A stretch of 64,000 nucleotides of DNA, from assembly GCF_026341825.1 (NCBI RefSeq), contig NZ_JAPENY010000002.1:1054001-1118000 (forward strand), written 5' to 3'. The notes beneath the pieces were generated by a model. That model ran no database searches. It was not told where the DNA came from and saw only the letters and a list, made by a program, of their open reading frames with translations. The translations under genes and the position numbers were made by a program. Shown piece after piece: positions 50,510 through 58,509 of the stretch. How positions within the stretch are numbered: the stretch's first letter is position 1; every line of letters begins with the position of its first letter. The stretch comes from Streptomyces sp. NBC_00620 (lineage in GTDB: Bacteria; Actinomycetota; Actinomycetes; Streptomycetales; Streptomycetaceae).

Positions 50510-50560
50510 GGGCCGTCGTGGCTGGTCGCGCAGTTCCCCGCGCCCCTTCGGGGCGCAGCC
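50510..50560 (-). repeat. dispersed intergenic repeat, copy 7
   Basis: Reverse complement of the core element (GGGGCGCGGGGAACTGCGCGACCAGCCAC), with a GCGCCCCTTCGGGGCGC hairpin, between convergent genes. Confidence 0.8.
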
Positions 50561-50604
50561 GAATCGGGCCGGCCGGCCGTCACCGCGTGGCCGGCGCCCA
50601 GCAG

Positions 50605-51048
50605 CTACTGACCGGCCGTACGGGCAGCCTTGCGCAGCCAGTACATCGCCGACAGGGGCAGCAGCACCGGGATGAACAGATAGCCCATCCCGTAGTCCGA
50701 CCACACCGTGGCGTCGGGGAAGGCGGACGGCTCCACCAGCGTCCAGGTCCCGACGATCAGTACGCCCGCGAGCTCGGCGGCGCAGCACACCAGCGCCGCC
50801 CTGCGGGCCCTCTCGCCGCCGCGTACGAGCGAGTACGTGATGAAGCCGTAGACGAGCCCCGCGACCGCGGAGAGCGAGTAGGCGAGCGGGGCCTTGTCGA
50901 ACTCCGTCGAGATCTGCACGGCGCTGCGCGAGACGGCGCCGACGACCATCACGCCGTACAGCCAGACCAGCAGCATGCCGGGACCGCTGATGAGCCGTGT
51001 CCGCTTCTTCTCCTGAGGTACGGTCCCGTTCTCCTCCGCGGCCGTCAT
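50605..51048 (-). CDS. hypothetical four-helix membrane protein
   Basis: This is a 147-aa integral membrane protein. Four hydrophobic helices are visible (GMLLVWLYGVMVVGAV, AVAGLVYGFITYSLV, AALVCCAAELAGVLIVGTW, GYLFIPVLLPLSAMYWL). A charged N-terminus precedes them. It starts one base after the stop of the next membrane-protein gene upstream (TGAG-ATG), so the two are made together. Family unknown to me, though the pair is common in Streptomyces. Confidence 0.8.
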   Translation of the reverse strand: MTAAEENGTVPQEKKRTRLISGPGMLLVWLYGVMVVGAVSRSAVQISTEFDKAPLAYSLSAVAGLVYGFITYSLVRGGERARRAALVCCAAELAGVLIVGTWTLVEPSAFPDATVWSDYGMGYLFIPVLLPLSAMYWLRKAARTAGQ

Positions 51049-51049
51049 C

Positions 51050-51409
51050 TCAGCCTCCCCAGATGTCGTAGAGCCGCACCTCGAGCACGGCGAGGACGAT
51101 GCCGCCGGCGGCCACGGTGATCGATCCCCAGCGGGTGCGCTCGGTCAGCGACATGAGGCCCGCGGCCGGGATGCACGCGAAGGCGCCGACCAGATACGCC
51201 ACGAAGATCGTCGTACCCTGCTCCGGCTTCTCGCCGCGCGCCAGCTGCACGATGCCGACCACCAACTGGATCACGGCCAGCAGCGACACCACGGCCATGC
51301 CGATGAAGTGCCAGTCCTTGGTGGGCTGATCCCGGTAGGCGGCCCAGCCGCACCAGGCGGCGAGCGCGAGCGCGGCGACGGCGGTCGCGACCGTCAGGGC
51401 ATCAAGCAT
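51050..51409 (-). CDS. hypothetical four-helix membrane protein
   Basis: This is a 119-aa membrane protein with four helices (ALTVATAVAALALAAWCGW, HFIGMAVVSLLAVIQLVVGIV, IFVAYLVGAFACIPAAGL, SITVAAGGIVLAVLEVRL). It is first in a two-gene unit with the 147-aa membrane protein. No known function. It is divergent from the HAD phosphatase gene. Confidence 0.8.
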   Translation of the reverse strand: MLDALTVATAVAALALAAWCGWAAYRDQPTKDWHFIGMAVVSLLAVIQLVVGIVQLARGEKPEQGTTIFVAYLVGAFACIPAAGLMSLTERTRWGSITVAAGGIVLAVLEVRLYDIWGG

Positions 51410-51478
51410 GCCGTGACCCTATTACGGGCCGAAAGACCCGATGCGTTCGCCCCCGGGGTGCCCCGTAGGGTCGAAGGC

Positions 51479-52126
51479 ATGAAGATCCACGCTGAAGCCC
51501 TCCTCTTCGACAACGACGGAACGCTCGTCTCCTCCCTCGAGTCCGTGAACCGCTGCTGGACCTGCTGGTACGAGGAGTACGGCATCACCGCCGAGGACTT
51601 CGCCCGGATCGAACTGCACGGCCGCCCCGCCGCCGAGATAGCCGCCGACCTGCTGCCCGCCGACATCGTCCCCGAGGCCCTCGCGCGCATCGAACAGCTG
51701 GAGGTCGACGACGTACCGGGCGGGGTTCTGCTGCTTCCCGGGACGGCCGAGTTCCTCGACTCGCTCCCCGCCGAGCGCTGGGCCGTCGTCACCTCCGCCA
51801 CCCGGCGCCTGGGTGAGGCACGGCTCGCCGAGGCCGGCATCCGCCCCAAGACGCTGATCACCGCCGACGACGTCACCCGCGGCAAGCCCGACCCCGAGCC
51901 CTACCTCCTCGCCGCCCGTGAACTGGGCGTCGACCCGGCCCGCTGCGTGGTCTTCGAGGACGCCCCCGCGGGCCTGCAGGCGGGCCGCGCCGCCGGAATG
52001 ACCACCGTGGCGTTGGCCACAACCCACCAGTCCCACGAGCTGGACGCCGACCTCGTGGTCGACAACCTCTCCGCCCTGTCCGCGCTGGTCACGGCGCACG
52101 GAGTGGAGATCTCCGTCCGGGGCTGA
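51479..52126 (+). CDS. HAD-family phosphatase
   Basis: This is a 215-aa HAD hydrolase of the beta-phosphoglucomutase-like subgroup. Motif I is LLFDNDGTLVSS (the first Asp replaced at the usual D-x-D pair by DND), motif II Thr/Ser is in WAVVTSATRRLG, motif III Lys is in GKPDPEPYLLAARELG and motif IV is VVFEDAPAGLQAGRAAGM. The likely substrate is a sugar phosphate. ATG 51479 is preceded by TCGAAGG. It is followed by a hairpin terminator. Confidence 0.9.
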   Translation: MKIHAEALLFDNDGTLVSSLESVNRCWTCWYEEYGITAEDFARIELHGRPAAEIAADLLPADIVPEALARIEQLEVDDVPGGVLLLPGTAEFLDSLPAERWAVVTSATRRLGEARLAEAGIRPKTLITADDVTRGKPDPEPYLLAARELGVDPARCVVFEDAPAGLQAGRAAGMTTVALATTHQSHELDADLVVDNLSALSALVTAHGVEISVRG

Positions 52127-52133
52127 AGACCGT

Positions 52134-52164
52134 CCACCGCTGTCCGGTATACGGACAGCGGTGG
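52134..52164 (+). terminator. terminator of the HAD phosphatase gene
   Basis: CCACCGCTGTCCG (52134-52146) pairs perfectly with 52152-52164 around GTATA, 8 nt after the stop codon. Confidence 0.85.
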
Positions 52165-52199
52165 TGGGTCCCTCCTGTGTGTCTGCTTTACTTGATCCC

Positions 52200-52286
52200 A
52201 TGACCACGACGAGCAGCCGCATCCTTGCGACCGAGGCGAGCATGACGCCCGGTGCTCGTTGTATGTGTCGAATGTGCGCCTTCTAG
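52200..52286 (+). CDS. putative Met/Cys leader peptide of the metNIQ operon
   Basis: A 28-codon ORF starts at ATG 52200 without a ribosome-binding site (likely leaderless) and stops with TAG at 52286. Its C-terminus reads CMCRMCAF: three Cys (two in the rare TGT codon) and two Met in six residues, with a third Met at position 15. It lies 212 nt upstream of metN, after a terminator that isolates it from the gene before. Polycysteine leaderless ORFs that act as attenuators are known in mycobacteria. Here the Cys/Met content fits control by sulfur amino acid supply. This is inference; the ORF is a candidate, not proven. Confidence 0.55.
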   Translation: MTTTSSRILATEASMTPGARCMCRMCAF

Positions 52287-52332
52287 AGGGCCCCCGCACC
52301 ACCCCGAGCCTCGCGCCCCGAAGCGAGCCGGC

Positions 52333-52364
52333 GCGCCCTGTCCGTCCCCGGACGTGACGGGCGC
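52333..52364 (+). promoter_or_regulatory. leader hairpin before metN
   Basis: GCGCCC (52333-52338) pairs with GGGCGC (52359-52364), enclosing an inner GTCCG/CGGAC stem at 52340-52353. It could be the regulatory structure responding to ribosome position on the upstream ORF. I recognise no SAM riboswitch in 52287-52497. Confidence 0.4.
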
Positions 52365-52497
52365 AGCCCCGCGCACACGATTCTTCTTCACACCCCGGCT
52401 GCCATCGCCACCGCGAGAACCGTGCCGCGTTCCCGACCGAATGCACCCGTGCCCGGCGCACACCCACGCCCTGCACTCGACAGTGACGGAAACCCCA

Positions 52498-53532
52498 GTG
52501 ATCACGACCACGGACCTCACCAAGGTCTACCGCTCGCGCGGCCGTGAGGTCACCGCCCTCGACGGCGTCGATCTGCACGTCCGCGAAGGCGAGGTGTACG
52601 GCGTCATCGGCCAGTCCGGCGCCGGCAAGTCCTCGCTCATCCGCTGCATCAACCTCCTGGAGCGTCCCACCTCCGGCACGGTCACCGTCGCCGGACAGGA
52701 CCTCACCGCGCTCGCCGGGCAGGGCTCCCGGGCCGGCCGGGAACTCCGCAAGGCGCGCAGCCACATCGGAATGGTCTTCCAGCACTTCAACCTGCTGTCC
52801 TCGCGCACGGTCCAGGACAACGTCGAGCTGCCGCTCGAAATCCTCGGGGTCTCGGGGCAGCAGCGCTCCCGCAAGGCGCTCGAACTGCTCGACCTGGTCG
52901 GCCTCTCGGACAAGGCGAAGGCCTACCCGGCACAGCTCTCCGGCGGCCAGAAGCAGCGCGTCGGGATCGCCCGCGCCCTCGCCGGCGACCCGCAGGTGCT
53001 GCTCTCCGACGAGGCGACCAGCGCTCTCGACCCCGAGACCACCCGCTCCATCCTCCAGCTGCTGCGCGACCTGAACCGGCAGCTGGGCCTCACCGTCCTG
53101 CTCATCACTCACGAGATGGACGTCGTCAAGACCATCTGCGACTCGGCCGCCCTCATGGAGAACGGCAGGATCGTCGAGTCCGGCACGGTCGGCGAGCTGC
53201 TCGCGACGCCCGGCTCCGAGCTGGCCGCCGCGCTCTTCCCGGTCAGCGGTGACCCGTCCGGCGACGACCGCACGGTCATCGACGTCACCTTCCACGGCGA
53301 GGCCGCGACCCAGCCCGTCATCTCGCAGCTCTCCCGCACCTACAACATCGACATCTCGATCCTCGGCGCTGCGATGGACACCGTCGCGGGCAAGCAGGTC
53401 GGCCGGATGCGCATCGAACTGCCCGGCCGCTACGAGGAGAACGTCGTGCCGATCGGGTTCCTGCGCGAACAGGGGCTGCAGATCGACATCCAGGGCCAGG
53501 CGCCCGTACTGCTGAAGGATGGTGCCAAGTGA
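52498..53532 (+). CDS. metN: methionine ABC transporter ATP-binding protein
   Basis: This is a 344-aa ATPase of the MetNIQ importer. Walker A is IGQSGAGKSSLIRCINLL, signature LSGGQKQRVGIARAL, Walker B VLLSDEATSALD, His-loop LLITHEMDVV. The C-terminal NIL domain (about 265-340, IDISILGAAMDTVAGKQVG) binds methionine and inhibits transport. GTG 52498 gives the family start ITTTDLTKVYRSRG; the upstream frame is probably untranslated leader. Stop overlaps metI (GTGA at 53529). Confidence 0.93.
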   Translation: MITTTDLTKVYRSRGREVTALDGVDLHVREGEVYGVIGQSGAGKSSLIRCINLLERPTSGTVTVAGQDLTALAGQGSRAGRELRKARSHIGMVFQHFNLLSSRTVQDNVELPLEILGVSGQQRSRKALELLDLVGLSDKAKAYPAQLSGGQKQRVGIARALAGDPQVLLSDEATSALDPETTRSILQLLRDLNRQLGLTVLLITHEMDVVKTICDSAALMENGRIVESGTVGELLATPGSELAAALFPVSGDPSGDDRTVIDVTFHGEAATQPVISQLSRTYNIDISILGAAMDTVAGKQVGRMRIELPGRYEENVVPIGFLREQGLQIDIQGQAPVLLKDGAK

Positions 53533-54266
53533 CCTGGTCGGAGATGCAGCCGCTGCTGTCCCAGGCGTGTTGGGACACGTTCTACATGGTGGGCTGGTCC
53601 ACGCTCATCGCCGTCGTCGGCGGTCTTCCGCTCGGCATCCTGCTCGTCCTCACCGACCGCGGCGGACTCCTCCAGAACGTCCTGGCCAACAGGATCATCG
53701 GGCAGATCGTGAACATCGCCCGCTCGATGCCGTTCATCATCCTGATGGTCGCGCTGATGAGCTTCACGCGCTGGCTCACCGGGTCGACGATCGGCCGCGA
53801 GGCCGCCATCGTGCCGCTCGCGATCGGGGCGATCCCCTTCTTCGCGCGCCTTGTCGAGACGGCTGTCCGCGAAGTGGACGGCGGGCTCGTCGAGGCCGTG
53901 CAGTCGATGGGCGGCAACACCTGGACCGTCGTCCGCAAGGTCCTCGTACCGGAGTCCCTGCCGTCGCTGATCTCCTCCGCGACCACCACAATCGTCGCGC
54001 TGATCGGCTACTCGGCGATGGCCGGCACCGTCGGCGCCGGCGGCCTCGGCGACATCGCGATCCGGTACGGCTACCAGCGCTTCGAGACCGAGCTGATGTG
54101 GATCACCGTAGGGATCCTCGCCGTGGTCATCTCGGTCATCCAGTTCGCCGGCGACTACGCCGCGCGTGGGCTGCACCGGCGCGGCGGCCAGTCCGGGGCC
54201 GCGCCGCGGCTGAGGCTGCTGAAGGCCAAGGAACCCGCGACTGCGGACGTCGGCAAGGTCGCCTGA
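53529..54266 (+). CDS. metI: methionine ABC transporter permease
   Basis: This is a 245-aa inner-membrane permease with five helices. The ABC coupling motif is seen as LVEAVQSMGGNTWTVVRKVLVPESLPSL. The N-terminus MTWSEMQPLLSQACWDTFYMV is typical of MetI. GTG 53529 overlaps the metN stop. Two binding-protein genes follow on the same strand. Confidence 0.94.
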   Translation: MTWSEMQPLLSQACWDTFYMVGWSTLIAVVGGLPLGILLVLTDRGGLLQNVLANRIIGQIVNIARSMPFIILMVALMSFTRWLTGSTIGREAAIVPLAIGAIPFFARLVETAVREVDGGLVEAVQSMGGNTWTVVRKVLVPESLPSLISSATTTIVALIGYSAMAGTVGAGGLGDIAIRYGYQRFETELMWITVGILAVVISVIQFAGDYAARGLHRRGGQSGAAPRLRLLKAKEPATADVGKVA

Positions 54267-54343
54267 GTACTTCTTCACCCACCCGCAGATTTCCCCGTAC
54301 ACCCATCACGGGGCAGCTACACCCACATGGAAAGGCACTTTTC

Positions 54344-55171
54344 GTGCGTAACGCCACAAAGTTCACGACCGCCGTCCTCGCAGCCGGAGCCCTCACCCTC
54401 GGCCTCACCGCCTGCGGCTCGGACAAGGACTCCGCCTCCGACACCAGCGGACCGCTGATCGTCGCCGCCAGCCCCGTCCCGCACGCCGAGATCCTCAACT
54501 ACGTCAAGGACAACCTGGCGAAGGACGCGGGCCTCGACCTGGAGGTCAAGGAGTTCACGGACTACGTGACGCCGAACACGGCGACCGAGGACGGGTCCGT
54601 GGGCGCCAACTACTTCCAGAACCAGCCGTACCTCGACGACTTCAACAAGAAGAACGGCACCCACATCGTGCCCGTCGTCACGGTGCACCTGGAGCCGCTC
54701 GGCCTGTACTCCAGCAAGGTCAAGAGCGCCGACGACCTGAAGAGCGGCGCGACGATCGCCGTCCCGAACGACAGCGTCAACGAGGCGCGCGCGCTGAAGC
54801 TGCTCGCCGCCAACGGGATCATCACGCTCAAGGACGGCGTGGGCAACGAAGCGACCCCCTCGGACATCACCAAGAACCCGAAGGACCTCAAGTTCAAGGA
54901 GCTGGAGGCGGCCCAGACCCCTCGCTCCCTGGAGGACGTCGACGCCGCGGTCATCAACGGCAACTACGCCATCGAGGCCGACCTCTCGCCCGCCAAGGAC
55001 GCCCTCGTCCTGGAGTCCGCGACGGACAACCCGTACGGCAACTTCCTCGCCGTCAAGGAGGGCAACGAGGACGACCCGCGCGTCAAGAAGCTCGCGAAGC
55101 TCCTCACCTCGCCCGAGGTCAAGAAGTTCATCGAGGACAAGTACGAGGGTTCCGTCATCGCGTCGTTCTGA
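54344..55171 (+). CDS. metQ: methionine-binding lipoprotein 1
   Basis: This is a 275-aa substrate-binding lipoprotein of the NlpA/MetQ family. The lipobox is LTLGLTACGSD (lipidation Cys about residue 24), and the mature domain has FTDYVTPNTATEDGSVGANYFQNQPYL. It captures methionine outside the membrane for MetNI. GTG 54344 follows GGAAAGG. It is closely similar to the next gene, so the two are tandem paralogues. Confidence 0.94.
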   Translation: MRNATKFTTAVLAAGALTLGLTACGSDKDSASDTSGPLIVAASPVPHAEILNYVKDNLAKDAGLDLEVKEFTDYVTPNTATEDGSVGANYFQNQPYLDDFNKKNGTHIVPVVTVHLEPLGLYSSKVKSADDLKSGATIAVPNDSVNEARALKLLAANGIITLKDGVGNEATPSDITKNPKDLKFKELEAAQTPRSLEDVDAAVINGNYAIEADLSPAKDALVLESATDNPYGNFLAVKEGNEDDPRVKKLAKLLTSPEVKKFIEDKYEGSVIASF

Positions 55172-55202
55172 CGTCGCGACCGGTTTCAGAGGGGTCAACA
55201 CC

Positions 55203-56030
55203 ATGCGCAAGCACGTCATATCCGCGGTGTCCGCCGCGATTGCCCTCGGCCTCGGACTGACCGCCTGCGGTTCGGGCTCGGACTCCGGCAGTGGTGACGA
55301 CGACGCCCTGGTCGTCGGCGCCACCGCCGTACCCGCCGGCGAGGTCCTGTCGTACATCAAGCAGGATCTCGCCGAGAAGGCGGGCCTCGACCTGGAGATC
55401 AGGGAGTTCACCGACTACGTCCTGCCGAACACCGCGCTCCAGGAGGGCTCGCTCGACGCGAACCTCTACCAGAACCAGCCCTTCCTGGACGACTTCAACA
55501 AGTCCAAGGGCACGGACCTGGTGTCGGTCGTCAAGCCGTACCTGCCTCCCATGGGCGTGTACTCGAAGAAGGTCAAGGACGTCACCGAGCTCGCCGACGG
55601 AGCCACCGTCGCCGTACCCAACGACGTCACCAACGAGGGACGCGCCCTCAAGCTCCTGGCCTCCAAGGGCGTCATCACGCTCAAGGAGGGTGCCGGCACG
55701 ACTGCGTCCCCCGAGGACATCACGGCCAACCCCAAGCACCTGAAGTTCAAGGAGCTGGAGCCCGCCCAACTGCCGCGCTCTCTCGACGACGTGGCCGCGG
55801 CGGTCATCAACAACAACTACGCCCAGGACGCGGGGCTCAGCCCCGCGACCGACGCGATCCTCCTGGAGTCCGCGAAGGACAACCCCTACGCGAACCTCCT
55901 GGCGGTGAAGAAGGGCAACGAGGACGACCCGCGCGTGCAGAAGCTCGCGAAGCTCCTCACCTCGACTGAGGTCAAGAAGTTCATCGAGGACAAGTACAAG
56001 GGCTCGGTCCTGCCCGTCACTTCCGGCTGA
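55203..56030 (+). CDS. metQ: methionine-binding lipoprotein 2
   Basis: This is a 275-aa MetQ paralogue of the same length as the preceding one. The lipobox is LGLGLTACGSG, and the mature part has FTDYVLPNTALQEGSLDANLYQNQPFLDDF. Conserved blocks (DDPRVQKLAKLLTS, KKFIEDKYKGSVLP) match the first copy closely. The two may differ in ligand, for example D- versus L-methionine or methionine sulfoxide, but that is not visible. The terminator hairpin follows 16 nt after the stop. Confidence 0.93.
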   Translation: MRKHVISAVSAAIALGLGLTACGSGSDSGSGDDDALVVGATAVPAGEVLSYIKQDLAEKAGLDLEIREFTDYVLPNTALQEGSLDANLYQNQPFLDDFNKSKGTDLVSVVKPYLPPMGVYSKKVKDVTELADGATVAVPNDVTNEGRALKLLASKGVITLKEGAGTTASPEDITANPKHLKFKELEPAQLPRSLDDVAAAVINNNYAQDAGLSPATDAILLESAKDNPYANLLAVKKGNEDDPRVQKLAKLLTSTEVKKFIEDKYKGSVLPVTSG

Positions 56031-56046
56031 CGGTTCTCGTCACCGC

Positions 56047-56081
56047 ACGGGGTCCACTTCATCACCTGGAGTGGACCCCGT
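56047..56081 (+). terminator. terminator of the metNIQ operon
   Basis: ACGGGGTCCAC (56047-56057) pairs perfectly with GTGGACCCCGT (56071-56081). Confidence 0.85.
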
Positions 56082-56177
56082 GGTGCGTCACGGTGGTTTC
56101 ATGCTGCATGCTGGGCAGTTCAGCAGGCCCGGTGGCTTCCCCAGGGCCTGAGGTTCCCGAAGGTTACGGAGCGGCGC

Positions 56178-56813
56178 ATGACAAGCACCTTCCCCGACAT
56201 CTCCATCAGCACGGAGCGGTTGGTACTGCGTGCGCTCGAGGACGAGGACGTCTCCGCCCTGGCCGAGATGATGAACGACGAGATGGTGGCGGCCTGGACG
56301 GCGGTGCCCCAGCCCTTCTCCGAGGACGGCGCCCGCTCCTGGATCACCGACTACGCGCCCGCCGAACGAGAGGCGGGCCGCGGACTCGACCTCGCCGTCA
56401 CCGAGTTCCTCACCCAGCGCCTGGTCGGCATCATCCAGCTCGCCAAGACGAACTGGCATGTGCGGTCCACCGAACTGTCGTACATCATCGCCCCCTGGGC
56501 CCGCGGCGAGGGCTACGCCTCCGAGGCCTCGCTCGCCACCGCCCAGTGGCTGTTCCGCGACCAGAAGTTCGAGCGCATCGAACTGCGCACGGCGGCCGAC
56601 AACACCGCCTCGCAGCAGGTCGCCCAGAAGATCGGCTGCATCAGCGAGGGTGTCCTGCGGGGCGCCTGCATAGCGCGCACCCGTACCGAGGACGGCGGCT
56701 GGACGGACGTGCGCACCGACTACATCGTGTGGAGCCTGCTGCCGGAGGACATCGAGGGCGTGGGCGACCAGTTCGCCGACAGTGGTTTCACGTCGTTCTC
56801 CGACTGGAACTGA
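56178..56813 (+). CDS. RimJ/RimL-type GNAT acetyltransferase
   Basis: This is a 211-aa acetyltransferase. ISTERLVLRALEDEDVSAL at the start and the acetyl-CoA loop APWARGEGYASEASLA at about residue 108 are typical of the RimJ/RimL group, as are IELRTAADNTASQQVAQKIG and EGVLRG. Ribosomal-protein or small-molecule targets are both possible. ATG follows CGGAG. It lies between the met and cob genes without coupling to either. Confidence 0.88.
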   Translation: MTSTFPDISISTERLVLRALEDEDVSALAEMMNDEMVAAWTAVPQPFSEDGARSWITDYAPAEREAGRGLDLAVTEFLTQRLVGIIQLAKTNWHVRSTELSYIIAPWARGEGYASEASLATAQWLFRDQKFERIELRTAADNTASQQVAQKIGCISEGVLRGACIARTRTEDGGWTDVRTDYIVWSLLPEDIEGVGDQFADSGFTSFSDWN

Positions 56814-56952
56814 ATCCCCGGGACCGCTCCCACTCTCCGGAGCCCGTCGGAGCCCTTCGGGGCGCTGCCGGGCGGCACCAGGTACCCTCACGGAGCCTGC
56901 CTGCGGGCCTGCCCCTGACGACCTGCGAAAACCTTTCTGGAGACTGACAACG

Positions 56953-58164
56953 ATGGCCGACCGGGTCACGGTGATCGGCTGGGACGGCTCGCCGCTGACC
57001 GCCGCGGCGCGCGCAGCTCTCGGCGCCGCCACGCTGGTGGCAGGCACGGCCCATCACCTCGCACTCCCCGAGGTGCCCAAGGCCGCCGAACGCATCCGCC
57101 TCGGCAGCGTCGCCCTCGCCGCCCGCCGGATCGCCAACCACCGTGGCAGCGCCGTCGTCCTCGCCGACGGGGACCCGGGCTTCTTCGGCGTCGTACGCAC
57201 CCTGCGGGGACCCGAGTTCGGCCTGGAGGTCGAAGTCGTCCCCGCCGTCTCCTCGGTGGCCACCGCGTTCGCCCGCGCCGGAATGGCCTGGGACGACGCG
57301 GAGGTGGTCGTCGCACATCCCCGCACCCTGCGACGCGCGGTGAACGTATGCCGCGCCCACACAAAGGTCGCCGTCCTCACCTCGCCCGGTGCAGGCCCCG
57401 CCGAGCTCGGCCTCCTCATGGACGGAGTGCACCGCACCTTCGTCATCTGCGAGGAACTCGGCACCGCACGCGAACAGGTCACGATCCTCACCTCCGACAA
57501 GGCCGCCGACCACACCTGGCGGGACCCCAACGTCGTCATCGTCATCGGCGGCTTCGTGGCCGCGGTCGAGGGCGGCGGCTGGATCGCCGGACGCGAGCCG
57601 GGCGCCGGACCGCGCGGCTGGGCGCTGCCCGCGAAGGCGTACGGCGGCGCACTCGGCGAAGGCGAAACGGATCTGCTGCGCGCCGCCCAACTCGCCCGCC
57701 TGGGCCCGCGCGTCGGAGACCTCGTCTGGGACATCGGCTCCGGAAGCGGCGCCTTCGCCACCGAGGCGGCACGCACCGGCGCCGCCGTCATCGCCGTCGA
57801 CCGGAACCCCGGCTCCTGCGCCCGCACCGAGGACTCCGCCCGCCGCTTCGGCGTCCAGATGCAGATCGTGCCCGGGGCCGCGCCGCACATCCTGGAGGAC
57901 CTTCCCGAACCCGATGTCGTACGTGTCGGGGGCGGCGGAGCCGCGGTGGTCTCGGCGGTCGCCGACCGTCGTCCACGAGTCATCGTCACGCACGCCTCGA
58001 CCCGCGACGCGGCCGAACTCATCGGCAGAGGCCTGACGGAGCACGGCTACCAGGTCGAGTGCGCGCTCATCCAGTCCGTCGAACTCGACACAAGGGCATG
58101 GACGGAGACGGAACGGAGCGTCGCGTTCCTGCTCACAGGCCGTCTACCCGATCGCGCCCCGTGA
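56953..58164 (+). CDS. cobL: precorrin-6Y C5,15-methyltransferase (CbiE-CbiT fusion)
   Basis: This is a 403-aa bifunctional cobalamin enzyme. The N-terminal CbiE domain (about 1-200) methylates C5 of the corrin ring (VTVIGWDGSPLTAAARAAL, ADGDPGFFGVVRTL). The C-terminal CbiT domain (about 215-400) methylates C15 and decarboxylates the acetate side chain, with SAM motif VWDIGSGSGAFATEAAR and AVDRNPGSC. ATG 56953 follows GGAGACTG. It is on the same strand as bluB-cobT and cobA, though gaps of 345 and 232 nt suggest separate promoters. Confidence 0.94.
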   Translation: MADRVTVIGWDGSPLTAAARAALGAATLVAGTAHHLALPEVPKAAERIRLGSVALAARRIANHRGSAVVLADGDPGFFGVVRTLRGPEFGLEVEVVPAVSSVATAFARAGMAWDDAEVVVAHPRTLRRAVNVCRAHTKVAVLTSPGAGPAELGLLMDGVHRTFVICEELGTAREQVTILTSDKAADHTWRDPNVVIVIGGFVAAVEGGGWIAGREPGAGPRGWALPAKAYGGALGEGETDLLRAAQLARLGPRVGDLVWDIGSGSGAFATEAARTGAAVIAVDRNPGSCARTEDSARRFGVQMQIVPGAAPHILEDLPEPDVVRVGGGGAAVVSAVADRRPRVIVTHASTRDAAELIGRGLTEHGYQVECALIQSVELDTRAWTETERSVAFLLTGRLPDRAP

Positions 58165-58509
58165 TCCTGTTGTCGTACTGCGCGCGGTAGGCTGGCCGAT
58201 CGTTGTACCGCTCTCGGGGGATCAGCCTTTCGTAGGCCAATGTCCGGAAAACGCGCCCGTTTTGAGGTGTGTGTGGTACGGCAGAACCGGAGGACGCGCA
58301 ACGTGGCGCAGTCCACAGCGGGCCCTCGCGGATCGACGTGACGTGAGGGCGGGACGACCGGGACAATGCCAGTTAATGGCTTTGTCGTCTTTCTTGGCCG
58401 GTCGTTCGTGCCGCTGGGCACGCGCGCTCGTTCTTCACCATGGGGCGGTCGGTGCGCCGTTCCGGGCGAGCTGGACTTGGAAGCACTAACCGATGGGCGA
58501 GGGGTACGC
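58165..58509 (+). promoter_or_regulatory. long leader region of the bluB-cobT gene
   Basis: This 345-nt gap holds small frames without ribosome-binding sites and AT-richer patches (around 58190-58265 and 58370-58400). I looked for the B12-box and cobalamin-riboswitch core and did not find it. The region is long enough for an RNA element of another kind, but I cannot name one. Confidence 0.3.

Noticed and set aside
52287..52497. SAM riboswitch before metN
   Set aside because: No SAM-I or SAM-II core sequence recognised.
58165..58509. Cobalamin riboswitch before bluB-cobT
   Set aside because: I could not find the conserved B12-box core; only a covariance search could settle it.
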